A stretch of 64,000 nucleotides of DNA. It comes from Luteococcus sp048595755 (GTDB taxonomy: Bacteria > Actinomycetota > Actinomycetes > Propionibacteriales > Propionibacteriaceae). The notes under the pieces were generated by a model that was not told where the DNA came from, ran no database searches, and saw only the letters and a program-made list of their open reading frames with translations. Location of the stretch: assembly GCF_048595755.1 (NCBI RefSeq), contig NZ_CP184360.1:1860001-1924000 (forward strand), in the 5' to 3' direction. The position numbers and the translations under genes are program-made. Positions 16,484 to 23,413 of the stretch are shown one piece after another (position 1 is the stretch's first letter; every line of letters starts with the position of its first letter).

Positions 16484-17464
16484 ATGATTCGCACCGCCAT
16501 CATTGGCTACGGAAACCTTGGACGCAGCGTCGAGAAGGTCGTGGCAGACCAGCCCGACATGGAGTTGGTTGGCATCTTCTCCCGGCGTGACTCGCTCGAC
16601 ACCACGGCCCGGGTGCTGCCCGCCGCCGAGGTGGAGAAGTATGCCGACGAGGTCGACGTCCTGTTCGTGTGCCTGGGGTCGGCCACCGACGTGCCCGAGC
16701 AGGCTCCGGCGCTCGCCCGCCACTTCACCACCGTCGACACCTATGACAACCACCACGAGATCCCCAAGCACCGCGCCGCCATGGATGCCGCGGCCCGCGA
16801 GGGTGGCACCATCGCCATGATCTCCACCGGCTGGGACCCCGGCTTCTTCTCCCTCAACCGCGTGCTGGGCACGGCCGTGCTGCCGGGCGCCGACCAGATG
16901 ACCTTCTGGGGCCCGGGGCTCAGCCAGGGCCACTCCGACGCGGTGCGTCGCGTCCCCGGTGTGAAGAAGGGCGTGCAGTACACCGTCCCCAAGCAGGAGG
17001 CCATCGACGCGGTCAAGCGCGGCGAGGCTGCGGGTCTCAAGGGCAACGAGTGCCACCTGCGGCAGGTCTACGTCGTCGCGGAGCAGACCGGTGACGAGGC
17101 GGCCGACGAGGCCACCCGCAACAGCATCCGCGAGGCCATCGTCACGATGCCCGACTACTTCGAGCCCTACGAGACCACCGTCGAGTTCATCAGCGAGGAG
17201 GACTTCGACCGCGACCATCAGGGCATGCCGCACGGCGGACAGGTCATCACCCGCGGCAAGGCAGGTACTTCGGGTCACGTCATCGAGTTCGGCCTGCAGC
17301 TGGAGCGCAATCCCGACTTCACCGCCGCGATGCAGGTGGCCTACGGCCGTGCCGCGCACCGGATGAAGGCCAACGGCGAGGTGGGTGCCCGCACCGTCTT
17401 CGAGGTGGCGCCCTACCTGCTCTCGGTCGAGCCGCTGGACGACCTGGTCAAGGACAAGCTCTGA
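16484..17464 (+). CDS. ddh: meso-Diaminopimelate D-dehydrogenase
   Basis: 326 residues, the length of the Corynebacterium enzyme. It catalyses NADPH-dependent one-step interconversion of L-tetrahydrodipicolinate and meso-diaminopimelate for lysine and peptidoglycan. The Rossmann motif is IIGYGNLG (6-13); FSRRDS binds NADPH phosphate. The substrate region reads STGWDPGFFSLNRVL and WGPGLSQGHSDAVRRV, both diagnostic, with GGQVITRGKAGTSGH later. It is a single gene with a following hairpin. Many Propionibacteriaceae use LL-diaminopimelate, so this gene is informative about cell-wall type. Confidence 0.95.
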   Translation: MIRTAIIGYGNLGRSVEKVVADQPDMELVGIFSRRDSLDTTARVLPAAEVEKYADEVDVLFVCLGSATDVPEQAPALARHFTTVDTYDNHHEIPKHRAAMDAAAREGGTIAMISTGWDPGFFSLNRVLGTAVLPGADQMTFWGPGLSQGHSDAVRRVPGVKKGVQYTVPKQEAIDAVKRGEAAGLKGNECHLRQVYVVAEQTGDEAADEATRNSIREAIVTMPDYFEPYETTVEFISEEDFDRDHQGMPHGGQVITRGKAGTSGHVIEFGLQLERNPDFTAAMQVAYGRAAHRMKANGEVGARTVFEVAPYLLSVEPLDDLVKDKL

Positions 17465-17498
17465 GCAGTGCTCCTGGCTCTCCAGGAGTCTGGTTGAC

Positions 17499-17536
17499 AG
17501 GCGCTGCGTCGGCCCCGGTGGGCTGGCGCAGCGCCT
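17499..17536 (+). terminator. Hairpin after ddh
   Basis: AGGCGCTGCG at 17499-17508 pairs with CGCAGCGCCT at 17527-17536 around an 18-nt loop. There is no T-run, as is common for actinobacterial terminators. Confidence 0.5.
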
Positions 17537-17638
17537 GCGTGTGGTGGCGGTGGCGATGCCGCCACCGACATGACATGGTTCTTGCGGCAGCCAGCTCCCG
17601 ACACCTGCCCGGTCTGCCGATCACCCCGAGGAGCCAGC

Positions 17639-17875
17639 ATGACTGAGCCAGGCAGCAGTTTCGACACCCAGCGCAAGGACGCCGTCAGGCCCAGCCACTC
17701 GCGGGCCTGGACGGTGGCCCAAGGATTTGCCGCGGTCTACCTGATCGGCCTGGGGGCCTTGCTCGTCGTCTTCGGACAGGCCGACGACTCGCCCGGGCTG
17801 GGCGGCCTGGGCCTGATCAATGCCGTGATCGGCGTGGTCATGCTGGTGCGCACGGTCCGCGGCGCCGCCGGCTGA
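17639..17875 (+). CDS. Small two-TM membrane protein
   Basis: 78 residues from ATG 17639 (GAGGAGCC upstream). A short hydrophilic N-terminus is followed by two TM helices (VAQGFAAVYLIGLGALLVVFG and GLGLINAVIGVVMLVRTV) linked by QADDSPGLG. No family is recognised. It stands alone between ddh and a large inverted repeat. Confidence 0.65.
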   Translation: MTEPGSSFDTQRKDAVRPSHSRAWTVAQGFAAVYLIGLGALLVVFGQADDSPGLGGLGLINAVIGVVMLVRTVRGAAG

Positions 17876-17918
17876 CCGAATCCCGTACGAACCGAGCCCG
17901 TACGAGCTGGACTCGTAC

Positions 17919-17985
17919 GCAAACAGAGAGATTCCGGCTCCTCATTGCCATGGTGGCAGTCAGGGGCGGTCATCTCTCTGTTTGC
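17919..17985. repeat. 14-bp inverted repeat with nested palindrome
   Basis: GCAAACAGAGAGAT (17919-17932) is perfectly complementary to ATCTCTCTGTTTGC (17972-17985). Inside the 39-nt loop lies TGCCATGGTGGCA. It sits between convergent genes, so a bidirectional transcription end is the simplest reading; a remnant end of a small mobile element is the alternative. Confidence 0.6.
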
Positions 17986-18011
17986 GGCAGTGACCGAGGT
18001 TTGGCGGGGCG

Positions 18012-18512
18012 TCAGACCCCGACTGACCAGTCCTCCACCAGGCCACGCGCATAGGCGGCTTGGCCCAGGTGGGCCGCGGCGTCGTCTACGATGCTGACCA
18101 GGCGCACTCCACGGCTGACCGGAGGTTCCCAGGACTCGTCGACGATCTCGTCCAGGTCTTTGGGACTGAGCGTGGCGATGTGGTCGACGAGGGCCTCGGT
18201 GCAGGTGGCAAGATGGTCGCGCAGCGCCTGGGCGGAGGAGACGCGCAGCTGCGAGACCGCCTGTGGGGAGTCGCCCAGGCCGAAGTCGTCGGGACCACGG
18301 TCGACGCCCAGCCGGGAGCCCCAGTCCTGCGACTCCCACACGGTGGCACCGCCGGTGAGTTCGGCCAGCTGCACGTCCATCTGCCTGGCGGCATGCCAGA
18401 CGAGCCAGGCGATGGGATTGCCCACCCTGCCCGGCCTGGTGTGCAGCGCCTCGGGGGAGAGGTGGGGGTTTCGCGCTAGCTTCTGGCTAGGAGTGGGACA
18501 GCCTGTTCTCAT
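18012..18512 (-). pseudogene. DUF664/DinB-fold protein with replaced N-terminus
   Basis: The body is a clear DUF664 (DinB/mycothiol-transferase fold): NPIAWLVWHAARQMD, LTGGATVW, WGSRLGVD and the terminal HLGQAAYARGLVEDW, with the metal-ligand histidines H (VWHAAR) and H (AHLGQ). The family normally begins with a ~30-residue helix before LSPEALHTRPG. Here that stretch is MRTGCPTPSQKLARNPH, unlike the family, starting at ATG 18512 without a ribosome site. The change in character starts at the left edge of the putative island. It may be inactive. Confidence 0.65.
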
Positions 18513-18624
18513 CGTGTTTCCCATCAGCCCCCGCTGGGTTTCCCAAGACCTGCGGGGCGGACGTGGACGAGCCGCTGGCGCAGGCTGCGCTGTTCGGCGG
18601 GACTGCGCGGGCGCCACTGACCAG

Positions 18625-19127
18625 TTGAAGAACCCGGAAGGCTTCACACAGTGCCCTGCGCTCCCCTCCGCGCCAGTCCCGAAGGACATCAAGCTGGGGA
18701 CCGCGCTTGGCCCTGGAGCAACCGAAGTGCTCACGCCAGAGCTGCGCTCACAACTGGCAAAGGTGCTTGAGAAGAAGAGCAGCAAGATTCCCTCCTCCGC
18801 CTACGCCGTTCGATACCTCGACACCGGAAGATCGTCCTGATCAATCGGGGAGGGGCCAGTGTCGGCACCGTCGCGGAAGACATGACTCGTGGTGCTGCGA
18901 CTTCTGGCAGCAGCAGCGATGGACGAGTGCATGCCTTCGGTGTCAAGGATGAAGTCAAGAGGATCATCAAGGCGTGCCTTGGCGTCGGTGTCGTATCCGG
19001 CATGACTTTCGAGCAGTTGGTCCAGTGGCTGGCCACGCCGCAGAACGCGGCGAAGTTCGTCATTCGTCGAATCGGCCTCGCGGCTGCAATCGGTTGCATC
19101 GGCGGTGTCATCTTCGAGTACACCTAG
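18625..19127 (+). pseudogene. Frameshifted gene, secreted-peptide/bacteriocin-like
   Basis: Two frames join smoothly if one base is restored near 18,827. The first reads ...PELRSQLAKVLEKKS...AYAVRYLDTG, and the second continues KIVLINRGGASVGTVAEDM to a hydrophobic, Gly-rich C-terminus (IKACLGVGVVSGMTFEQL, then IGLAAAIGCIGGVIFEYT). The start is unclear (TTG 18625 is the only candidate). A charged leader-like part followed by a ~50-residue amphipathic, Gly/Ala-rich tail resembles class II bacteriocin precursors, but no known family is recognised. It may also be a phage or ICE protein. Confidence 0.45.
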
Positions 19128-19163
19128 GCTTTAGACCGACGGGAAATGAGAGAGAGGACCTCA

Positions 19164-19361
19164 ATGTCCAAAGTCAGTGAAGTGCTCGGAATGACGCAGA
19201 CCAAGTACTTGGACGGCTTCAAGCGCAATGAACGGGCAGGAGCCATGCCGACCTGCACCCGGTGCGGCGCACTCGTGGCCTTCGAGACTCAACAGCAGCA
19301 CCTCGCTTGGCACGAGGATCTCCAACGCCATTGGGAGACAACACCCGTGAGCGACTCGTAG
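19164..19361 (+). CDS. C2H2 zinc-finger microprotein
   Basis: 65 residues from ATG 19164 (GAGAGG seven bases upstream; ATG 19146 overlaps that site). It contains CTRCGALVAFETQQQHLAWH, i.e. C-x2-C-x11-H-x3-H, a bacterial C2H2 pattern frequent in actinophage and plasmid small proteins. The N-terminal 25 residues are basic (KYLDGFKRNERAG). It starts 36 bp after the frameshifted gene. Role unknown, possibly DNA or protein binding in a mobile element. Confidence 0.6.
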   Translation: MSKVSEVLGMTQTKYLDGFKRNERAGAMPTCTRCGALVAFETQQQHLAWHEDLQRHWETTPVSDS

Positions 19362-19374
19362 AAGCTCGCAGCCA

Positions 19375-19416
19375 AGGACGTGTGGGGGATCGGAGACGGT
19401 CCCCCACCGACGTCCT
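19375..19416 (+). terminator. Long hairpin after the zinc-finger gene
   Basis: AGGACGTGTGGGGGATC pairs with GGTCCCCCACCGACGTCCT with one bulge and one wobble, around GGAGAC. It begins 13 bp after the stop at 19361 and has no T-run. Confidence 0.55.
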
Positions 19417-19631
19417 GTGCGTCGGGACCCTGCGGAGGATTCACTTTGTGGGAAACCCCCGAGCCGCCGTGGGAAAGAGCCGGCGGCTGGCCGGTGGGAT
19501 CCAGCCATACGGGTGGTGCGCCACCAGTAGCCCTCGTGATGCGCTTTTCCTGCCTTCAGTAGATCCCGTCCATCGGCATCGAGCCCCGCGGTGACGGAAC
19601 CGCTGGATGGTCGACATGAAAGCGGAATGAC

Positions 19632-19841
19632 ATGATCGCTGTTCGCGCAATCCGTGGCCTCGTGGTCTACATCGGAGCGTGCCTCGTGACCTTCGTCATC
19701 CTACGAATGACCCGGTTCGGTGTCACGCAGCTGGAGTTCTTCGGGCTGGCTGCAGTGGTGTCGATCCTTCCGTTCTGGATCGTTCGGCGGTGGGTTTCCG
19801 GCGCAAGCCTGAACGGATCCTCGCGTAGAACGCGGGCCTGA
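19632..19841 (+). CDS. Two-TM microprotein (immunity-protein-like)
   Basis: 69 residues from ATG 19632. There are two TM helices (GLVVYIGACLVTFVILRM, ~9-26, and LEFFGLAAVVSILPFWIV, ~34-51) and a basic tail (RRWVSGASLNGSSRRTRA). Such small basic membrane proteins are typical bacteriocin immunity proteins, and the frameshifted peptide gene lies 500 bp upstream; that link is inference. The 270-bp gap before it (19362-19631) holds only the hairpin at 19375 and a weaker one near 19,465-19,495. Confidence 0.5.
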   Translation: MIAVRAIRGLVVYIGACLVTFVILRMTRFGVTQLEFFGLAAVVSILPFWIVRRWVSGASLNGSSRRTRA

Positions 19842-19844
19842 GCA

Positions 19845-19889
19845 ACGTGCGTCATGGTGGCACCACGAGGATGCCACCACGACGCACGT
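19845..19889 (+). terminator. Strong hairpin after the microprotein gene
   Basis: ACGTGCGTCATGGTGGCA (19845-19862) pairs with TGCCACCACGACGCACGT (19872-19889) with a single mismatch. No T-run follows. Confidence 0.6.
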
Positions 19890-19923
19890 CCGTGAAACCC
19901 CGCAACCGGGCCGTGTCGGCACA

Positions 19924-20352
19924 GTGCGTTCGTGCAAACCCCCATCGTTGAGTCCCCTATCCTCGTCGTCGGCCCCTCGTCCACCGAGCGAACGCGTCAG
20001 CGCCCGTGAACTGGTCTTCGGCACCGGCTTGCCCGTGTGCACGATCGAGCTGCACGGCTCGGGGAGCCAGTACCGCCGCGCCGGCGTGGAGAACATCGAA
20101 ACCCTCCCCGAGGCCGTCGAACGCTGCCAGCAGCTGCTCGGCAACACCCCGGCCAACCCTGTCGTCCTCGTCGTGGAGCACGATCCGCTCAACGACTCCT
20201 CCGACCTTGCCCCACTGCTGTCCTCGCTGCTGACCGCGGGTCGCTCGCTGGGGGTCTGCCTGGTCATCGTCGGTGACGAGGGCACCATCGGGCACCTGGC
20301 GCGGCTGCAGGCCGGCCGGGTCGTCGACGAACGGCCCCAGAAGGCGGCCTGA
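19924..20352 (+). CDS. P-loop ATPase C-terminal-like fragment
   Basis: Up to 142 residues from GTG 19924. The end (VVLVVEHDPLNDSSDLAPLL, then LTAGRSLGVCLVIVGDEG and LARLQAGRVVDE) resembles the last strands of FtsK/SpoIIIE-type ATPase domains. The first ~25 residues (SCKPPSLSPLSSSSAPRP) look out of frame; the alternative frame reads PIVESPILVVGPSSTERT, so a frameshift near 20,000 is possible. It is followed 3 bp later by the FtsK-like gene. No Walker A is visible, so it would be a broken domain. Confidence 0.4.
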   Translation: MRSCKPPSLSPLSSSSAPRPPSERVSARELVFGTGLPVCTIELHGSGSQYRRAGVENIETLPEAVERCQQLLGNTPANPVVLVVEHDPLNDSSDLAPLLSSLLTAGRSLGVCLVIVGDEGTIGHLARLQAGRVVDERPQKAA

Positions 20353-20355
20353 GCC

Positions 20356-21342
20356 ATGGCGATCGAGTCCCACACCCTGCGCCTGCCGGCCACCTACAAC
20401 CCGGCCAAGCACACCCGGGCGGTCCTGAATGCCGCGGTGCAGAAGAAGCTCGGCACCGACTGGCAGGTCGAGACGGTCGACCCCGAGGCCGGAACCAAGT
20501 TGTCCGACGGCGACCGCATCGCCGCCCGTCAGGCCGAGCTCAACCCCGGCTGGTTCCTGGTGAAGTTCAACCCGCACGTCGGCACCGCCATGCTGGCCAA
20601 GCTCAACGAGGCCGAGTTCCGCTGCCGCGAGGCCGTGGCCCAGGCCATGCGGTGCAAGCCCTGGGACGTCCAGGTGCAGCAGCGCCCCGACGGCGGGTTC
20701 AACCTCCAGCTGCCCGGCACCTACACCCCCAGCCAGCACGATGCGAAGCTGCAGGAGGTCGCGGAAGGTATCGTCGGCAAGTTCGGCTGGTACATCGAGG
20801 TCAACCCACAGACCTTGGTGGCCCAGATCATCCCGTCCGACCCGCCGACCTTCCCCAAAATGGTTAAGCTGCCCATCTCCAAGCTCGGCAAGGGGTCGAT
20901 GATGAAGACCCCCTTTGGCGTGAAGCTCCCCGAGGTCGGGCAGGCTGGCAAGTTCGAGACCGTCTACGTCGACTGGAAGGCATCGGCCTGGGCCCTGCTG
21001 GGCGGCATGCCCGGTGCCGGCAAGTCGGTGTTGCTGTTCGCCCTGATCAGCGACCTGTTGTCCAATGGTTCCGAACTGGTCATCATCGACGACCCGGAGA
21101 AGTCTGCCGACTTCGACGACTTCAAGAAGTTCGTCCGCCCCGGTGGCTGGGGCTGCACCGGTTTGCGATCATCCATCACCGCCTTGGCGCTGGTCAACGA
21201 GGAGTTGAACCGGCGCGCCGAGTGGATGCGCGAGAGGGGTTTCAAGAACTGGCTCGACATCCCCGACAAGGATCGGTTCCAGCCCATCACCATCGTCGTC
21301 GACGAGATCGAGGCCCTTCTGGTCACCGAGAAGCTGCCGAGG
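20356..21342 (+). pseudogene. FtsK/TraB-type DNA translocase, 3' truncated
   Basis: About 329 residues of a plasmid/ICE transfer ATPase. The N-terminal ~185 residues contain two related modules (LRLPATYNPAKH and LQLPGTYTPSQH). Next come Walker A GGMPGAGKSV (~216-225), IIDDPEKSADFDDF, and Walker B TIVVDEIEALLV (~312-323). The C-terminal third of the ATPase core is gone, and the open frame runs on through unrelated sequence into the in-frame GNAT gene at 21460. So the ORF 20356-21960 is an accidental fusion. Single-protein FtsK translocases of this type drive conjugation of actinomycete integrative elements. Confidence 0.7.
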
Positions 21343-21435
21343 TCTCGCAGCACCACGTCGGCAGTCTGCACGGGGCGTTGGGCAGCGTCGGTGAGAACAG
21401 CACGATGGTCCATGCAGCCAGTGTGCCTGTCGGGG

Positions 21436-21451
21436 CCCTGCCGTGGCAGGG
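21436..21451. repeat. 16-bp palindrome before the GNAT gene
   Basis: CCCTGCC-GT-GGCAGGG, 8 bp before ATG 21460. It could be an operator or a hairpin covering the ribosome site; no clear Shine-Dalgarno is seen besides it. Confidence 0.45.
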
Positions 21452-21459
21452 TTGATGGC

Positions 21460-21960
21460 ATGACTGTGCGCCGTGCCGTGGCCGAAGACGTCATCGAGAT
21501 CATCGAACTGATCCAGGCGCTGGCCGACTACGAGAAGGAACCCGACGCGGTCCGCAACACCCCCGAGAAGCTCCACGCCCTGCTCTTTGCCGAGCACCCG
21601 GCGATCTTCTGTCACGTGGTGGACGCGCCGCCGGGGTCTGGGCACCGCATCGACGGCTTTGCGCTGTGGTTCCTGAACTACTCCACCTGGGAAGGCACCC
21701 ACGGCATCTACCTGGAGGACTACTTCGTGCGCCCCGAGGCGCGCGGCAAGGGGCTGGGGAGCCAGCTGCTGGCCAGCCTGGCGGCCGTGGCCGCCGAGCA
21801 CGGTTATGCCCGGATGGAGTGGGTGGTGCTCAAGTGGAACCAGAGCGCCATCGACGTCTACCAGCACATGGGGGCCGTCGCCCTGGACGAGTGGGACACC
21901 TACCGGCTCACCGGTGAGGCGCTCACCGAGCTGGCTGGACGCGGCCAGCTGCCCACATGA
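21460..21960 (+). CDS. GNAT N-acetyltransferase (SSAT-like)
   Basis: 166 residues; ATG 21460 begins MTVRRAVAEDV, the normal GNAT N-terminus. The acetyl-CoA site is VRPEARGKGLGSQLLASL (R/Q-x2-G-x-G/A variant GKGLGS). LEDYFV and a C-terminal WNQSAIDVYQHMGA fit the spermidine/diamine acetyltransferase-like subfamily. The substrate is probably a small amine. The gene is intact although it lies in frame with the upstream FtsK remnant. Confidence 0.85.
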   Translation: MTVRRAVAEDVIEIIELIQALADYEKEPDAVRNTPEKLHALLFAEHPAIFCHVVDAPPGSGHRIDGFALWFLNYSTWEGTHGIYLEDYFVRPEARGKGLGSQLLASLAAVAAEHGYARMEWVVLKWNQSAIDVYQHMGAVALDEWDTYRLTGEALTELAGRGQLPT

Positions 21961-22028
21961 GTCGAGCACCCGGAGCTGCTCCCACTGGTGAGTTGACTCG
22001 GCATCGTGCACCAACGAAGGTGGTCCGC

Positions 22029-22394
22029 GTGCCTGGCCTCGACGAATCCCCCCGATGCCCGGCGCTGTTGCTGGTTGGAGCCATCCTGGCCGAGGTCACG
22101 GGTTCGCTCTCCCTCAAGGGCGCCGTGGACCGTCCTTGGCTCTATGCCGTCGTGGCGGTGGCCTATGCGCTTGCCTTCACGCTGCTGGCCTGGACCTTGC
22201 GCACGGGAATGCCGCTCGGAGTGGCCTACGGCGTGTGGGCCGCGTGCGGTGTGGCCCTCACCGCGGTGTTGTCCAACCTGCTCTTCGCGGAACCGATCAG
22301 CCTGGTGATGGGTCTGGGCCTGCTGCTGGTGATGGCCGGTGTGCTGTGCGTCGAGCTGGGGGCCCGTGGCGGGCAGGACAGGGCCGGGACGTGA
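22029..22394 (+). CDS. Small multidrug resistance (SMR) subunit A
   Basis: 121-residue membrane protein from GTG 22029 (GAAGG nine bases upstream). Four TM helices; TM1 has the essential Glu in LVGAILAEVTGSLSLKG and TM3 contains GVAYGVWAACGVA. An extra ~14 residues precede TM1. The following SMR gene overlaps by 4 nt (GTGA), so the two form a paired heteromeric exporter as in EbrAB/YkkCD. Likely substrates are guanidinium-like or quaternary cations; not determinable. Confidence 0.88.
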   Translation: MPGLDESPRCPALLLVGAILAEVTGSLSLKGAVDRPWLYAVVAVAYALAFTLLAWTLRTGMPLGVAYGVWAACGVALTAVLSNLLFAEPISLVMGLGLLLVMAGVLCVELGARGGQDRAGT

Positions 22395-22711
22395 GCGTCT
22401 GGGCCCTGCTGGCCGGGGCGATCCTCACCGAGGTGCTGGGCACGATCGCCATGCGGTTGGCCGTCGACCGCAAGCCCTGGTACCTGGTGACCGCACTGGG
22501 TTATGGCGCCGCCTTCACCTTCCTGGCCTTGGCGCTGCGTGCGGGCATGCCCCTGGGCATGGCCTACGGGATCTGGTCGGCCAGCGGGGTTGCACTGACG
22601 GCACTGCTCAGCAGGGTGCTCTTCGGGGAGAGGTTGACCCGAACGATGGTGCTGGGAATCACGCTGATCATGGCAGGCGTGTTGCTGATCCAGCTGGGTG
22701 CCACCGCCTGA
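22391..22711 (+). CDS. Small multidrug resistance (SMR) subunit B
   Basis: 106 residues starting at GTG 22391 inside the previous stop (GTGA). TM1 LAGAILTEVLGTIAMRLA has the conserved Glu; GMAYGIWSASGVALT is TM3. The length is canonical for SMR. It should sit in the membrane antiparallel to subunit A. Ends 16 bp from the convergent tetR gene. Confidence 0.88.
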   Translation: MSVWALLAGAILTEVLGTIAMRLAVDRKPWYLVTALGYGAAFTFLALALRAGMPLGMAYGIWSASGVALTALLSRVLFGERLTRTMVLGITLIMAGVLLIQLGATA

Positions 22712-22727
22712 GCTGGCCTGGCTCCGC

Positions 22728-23297
22728 TCAACCCTGGTGCGCGGCGATGAGGGTGCGCGCCGTCATCTCCCCGTCGTGGATGGCTTCGCTCCACGGCACT
22801 CGCAGCATCATCGCGGTGGTTCCGGTGTAGGTGATCATCATGGCGCGGGCCAGGGCTTCGGGGCGGTCGAGGGTGACCTCGCTGGCGAAGGTCAGGAAGC
22901 GCTCGCGCAGCATCTGTGTCTCCCGCTGCAGGATGTCGGCGATGCGGGGCGGCTGGGTGGGCACCGTTGCCGCCGTCCCGCTGAAGGCGCACCACCTCTC
23001 GGTCATGTGTTCGCCCTGGTAAGTGCGAAGCGCCGGGAAGATCGACATCAGACGTTCCTGGGGGGTGTCGGCCTGCGCCAGTGCCCGGTCCCAGACCTGG
23101 GTCCAGACCTCCAGCCGTCTTTCGAGTGCGGCGGCCAGCAGGCCGTCCTTGTTCCCGAAGTGGGCATAGAGGCTGGACGGGGAGGCGCCGGCCTGGGCCA
23201 GCACCTTGTCGACGGGGGTGGCGATGGCTCCGGCCTGGAAGAAGAGGGCATCGGCGGCATCCAGCAGGCGGTCGCGCACCGGGGGGCGGGTGGACAT
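22728..23297 (-). CDS. TetR/AcrR family regulator, likely of the choline operon
   Basis: 189 residues. The N-terminal HTH reads RLLDAADALFFQAGAIATPVDKVLAQAGASPSSLYAHFGNKDGLLAAAL (about 10-57, quoted parts: VDKVLAQAGAS and LYAHFGNKD are the recognition region). The C-terminal effector domain has MTERWCAFSGTAA. It is divergent from betB, with two palindromic operators in the 116-bp gap. By position it replaces BetI, the proteobacterial TetR repressor of bet genes; sequence identity to BetI is not evident. Confidence 0.85.
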   Translation of the reverse strand: MSTRPPVRDRLLDAADALFFQAGAIATPVDKVLAQAGASPSSLYAHFGNKDGLLAAALERRLEVWTQVWDRALAQADTPQERLMSIFPALRTYQGEHMTERWCAFSGTAATVPTQPPRIADILQRETQMLRERFLTFASEVTLDRPEALARAMMITYTGTTAMMLRVPWSEAIHDGEMTARTLIAAHQG

Positions 23298-23321
23298 GGC
23301 AAAGAGTCTAGCCGACTGAGT

Positions 23322-23352
23322 GAAACGTGCGTTTCGGTGAAACGGTCGTTAT
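23322..23352. promoter_or_regulatory. Tandem TetR operators between tetR and betB
   Basis: Site 1 is GAAACG-TG-CGTTTC (23322-23335), an exact palindrome. Site 2 is GAAACG-GT-CGTTAT (23339-23352), with two mismatches. The centres are 17 bp apart, so bound dimers would lie on opposite-to-oblique faces. Probable autorepression plus control of betBAT. Confidence 0.7.
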
Positions 23353-23413
23353 TGTTGCAGTGCTCGACGGCTCATCTCCCGCCGGGCCCCGACGATCCCG
23401 ACCCAGGAGAGAC

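Larger units (their letters stand above)
18513..21459. mobile_element. Putative decayed mobile island
   Basis: Between the damaged DUF664 gene and the GNAT gene, the sequence carries short unfamiliar ORFs, a frameshifted gene, a C2H2 microprotein, unusually strong hairpins and a truncated conjugation-type ATPase. Base composition looks less GC-rich at 18.7-19.8 kb than in the neighbours. No integrase or att repeat is visible, so the borders are estimates. Confidence 0.4.

Noticed and set aside
17883..17918. Triple CGTACGA motif as a short CRISPR-like array
   Set aside because: Units are 7-8 bp with irregular 8-11 bp gaps; no spacer structure or cas genes.
20356..21960. Reading it as a natural FtsK-acetyltransferase fusion protein
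   Set aside because: The ATPase core ends abruptly, the linker is not protein-like, and the GNAT domain has its own start.
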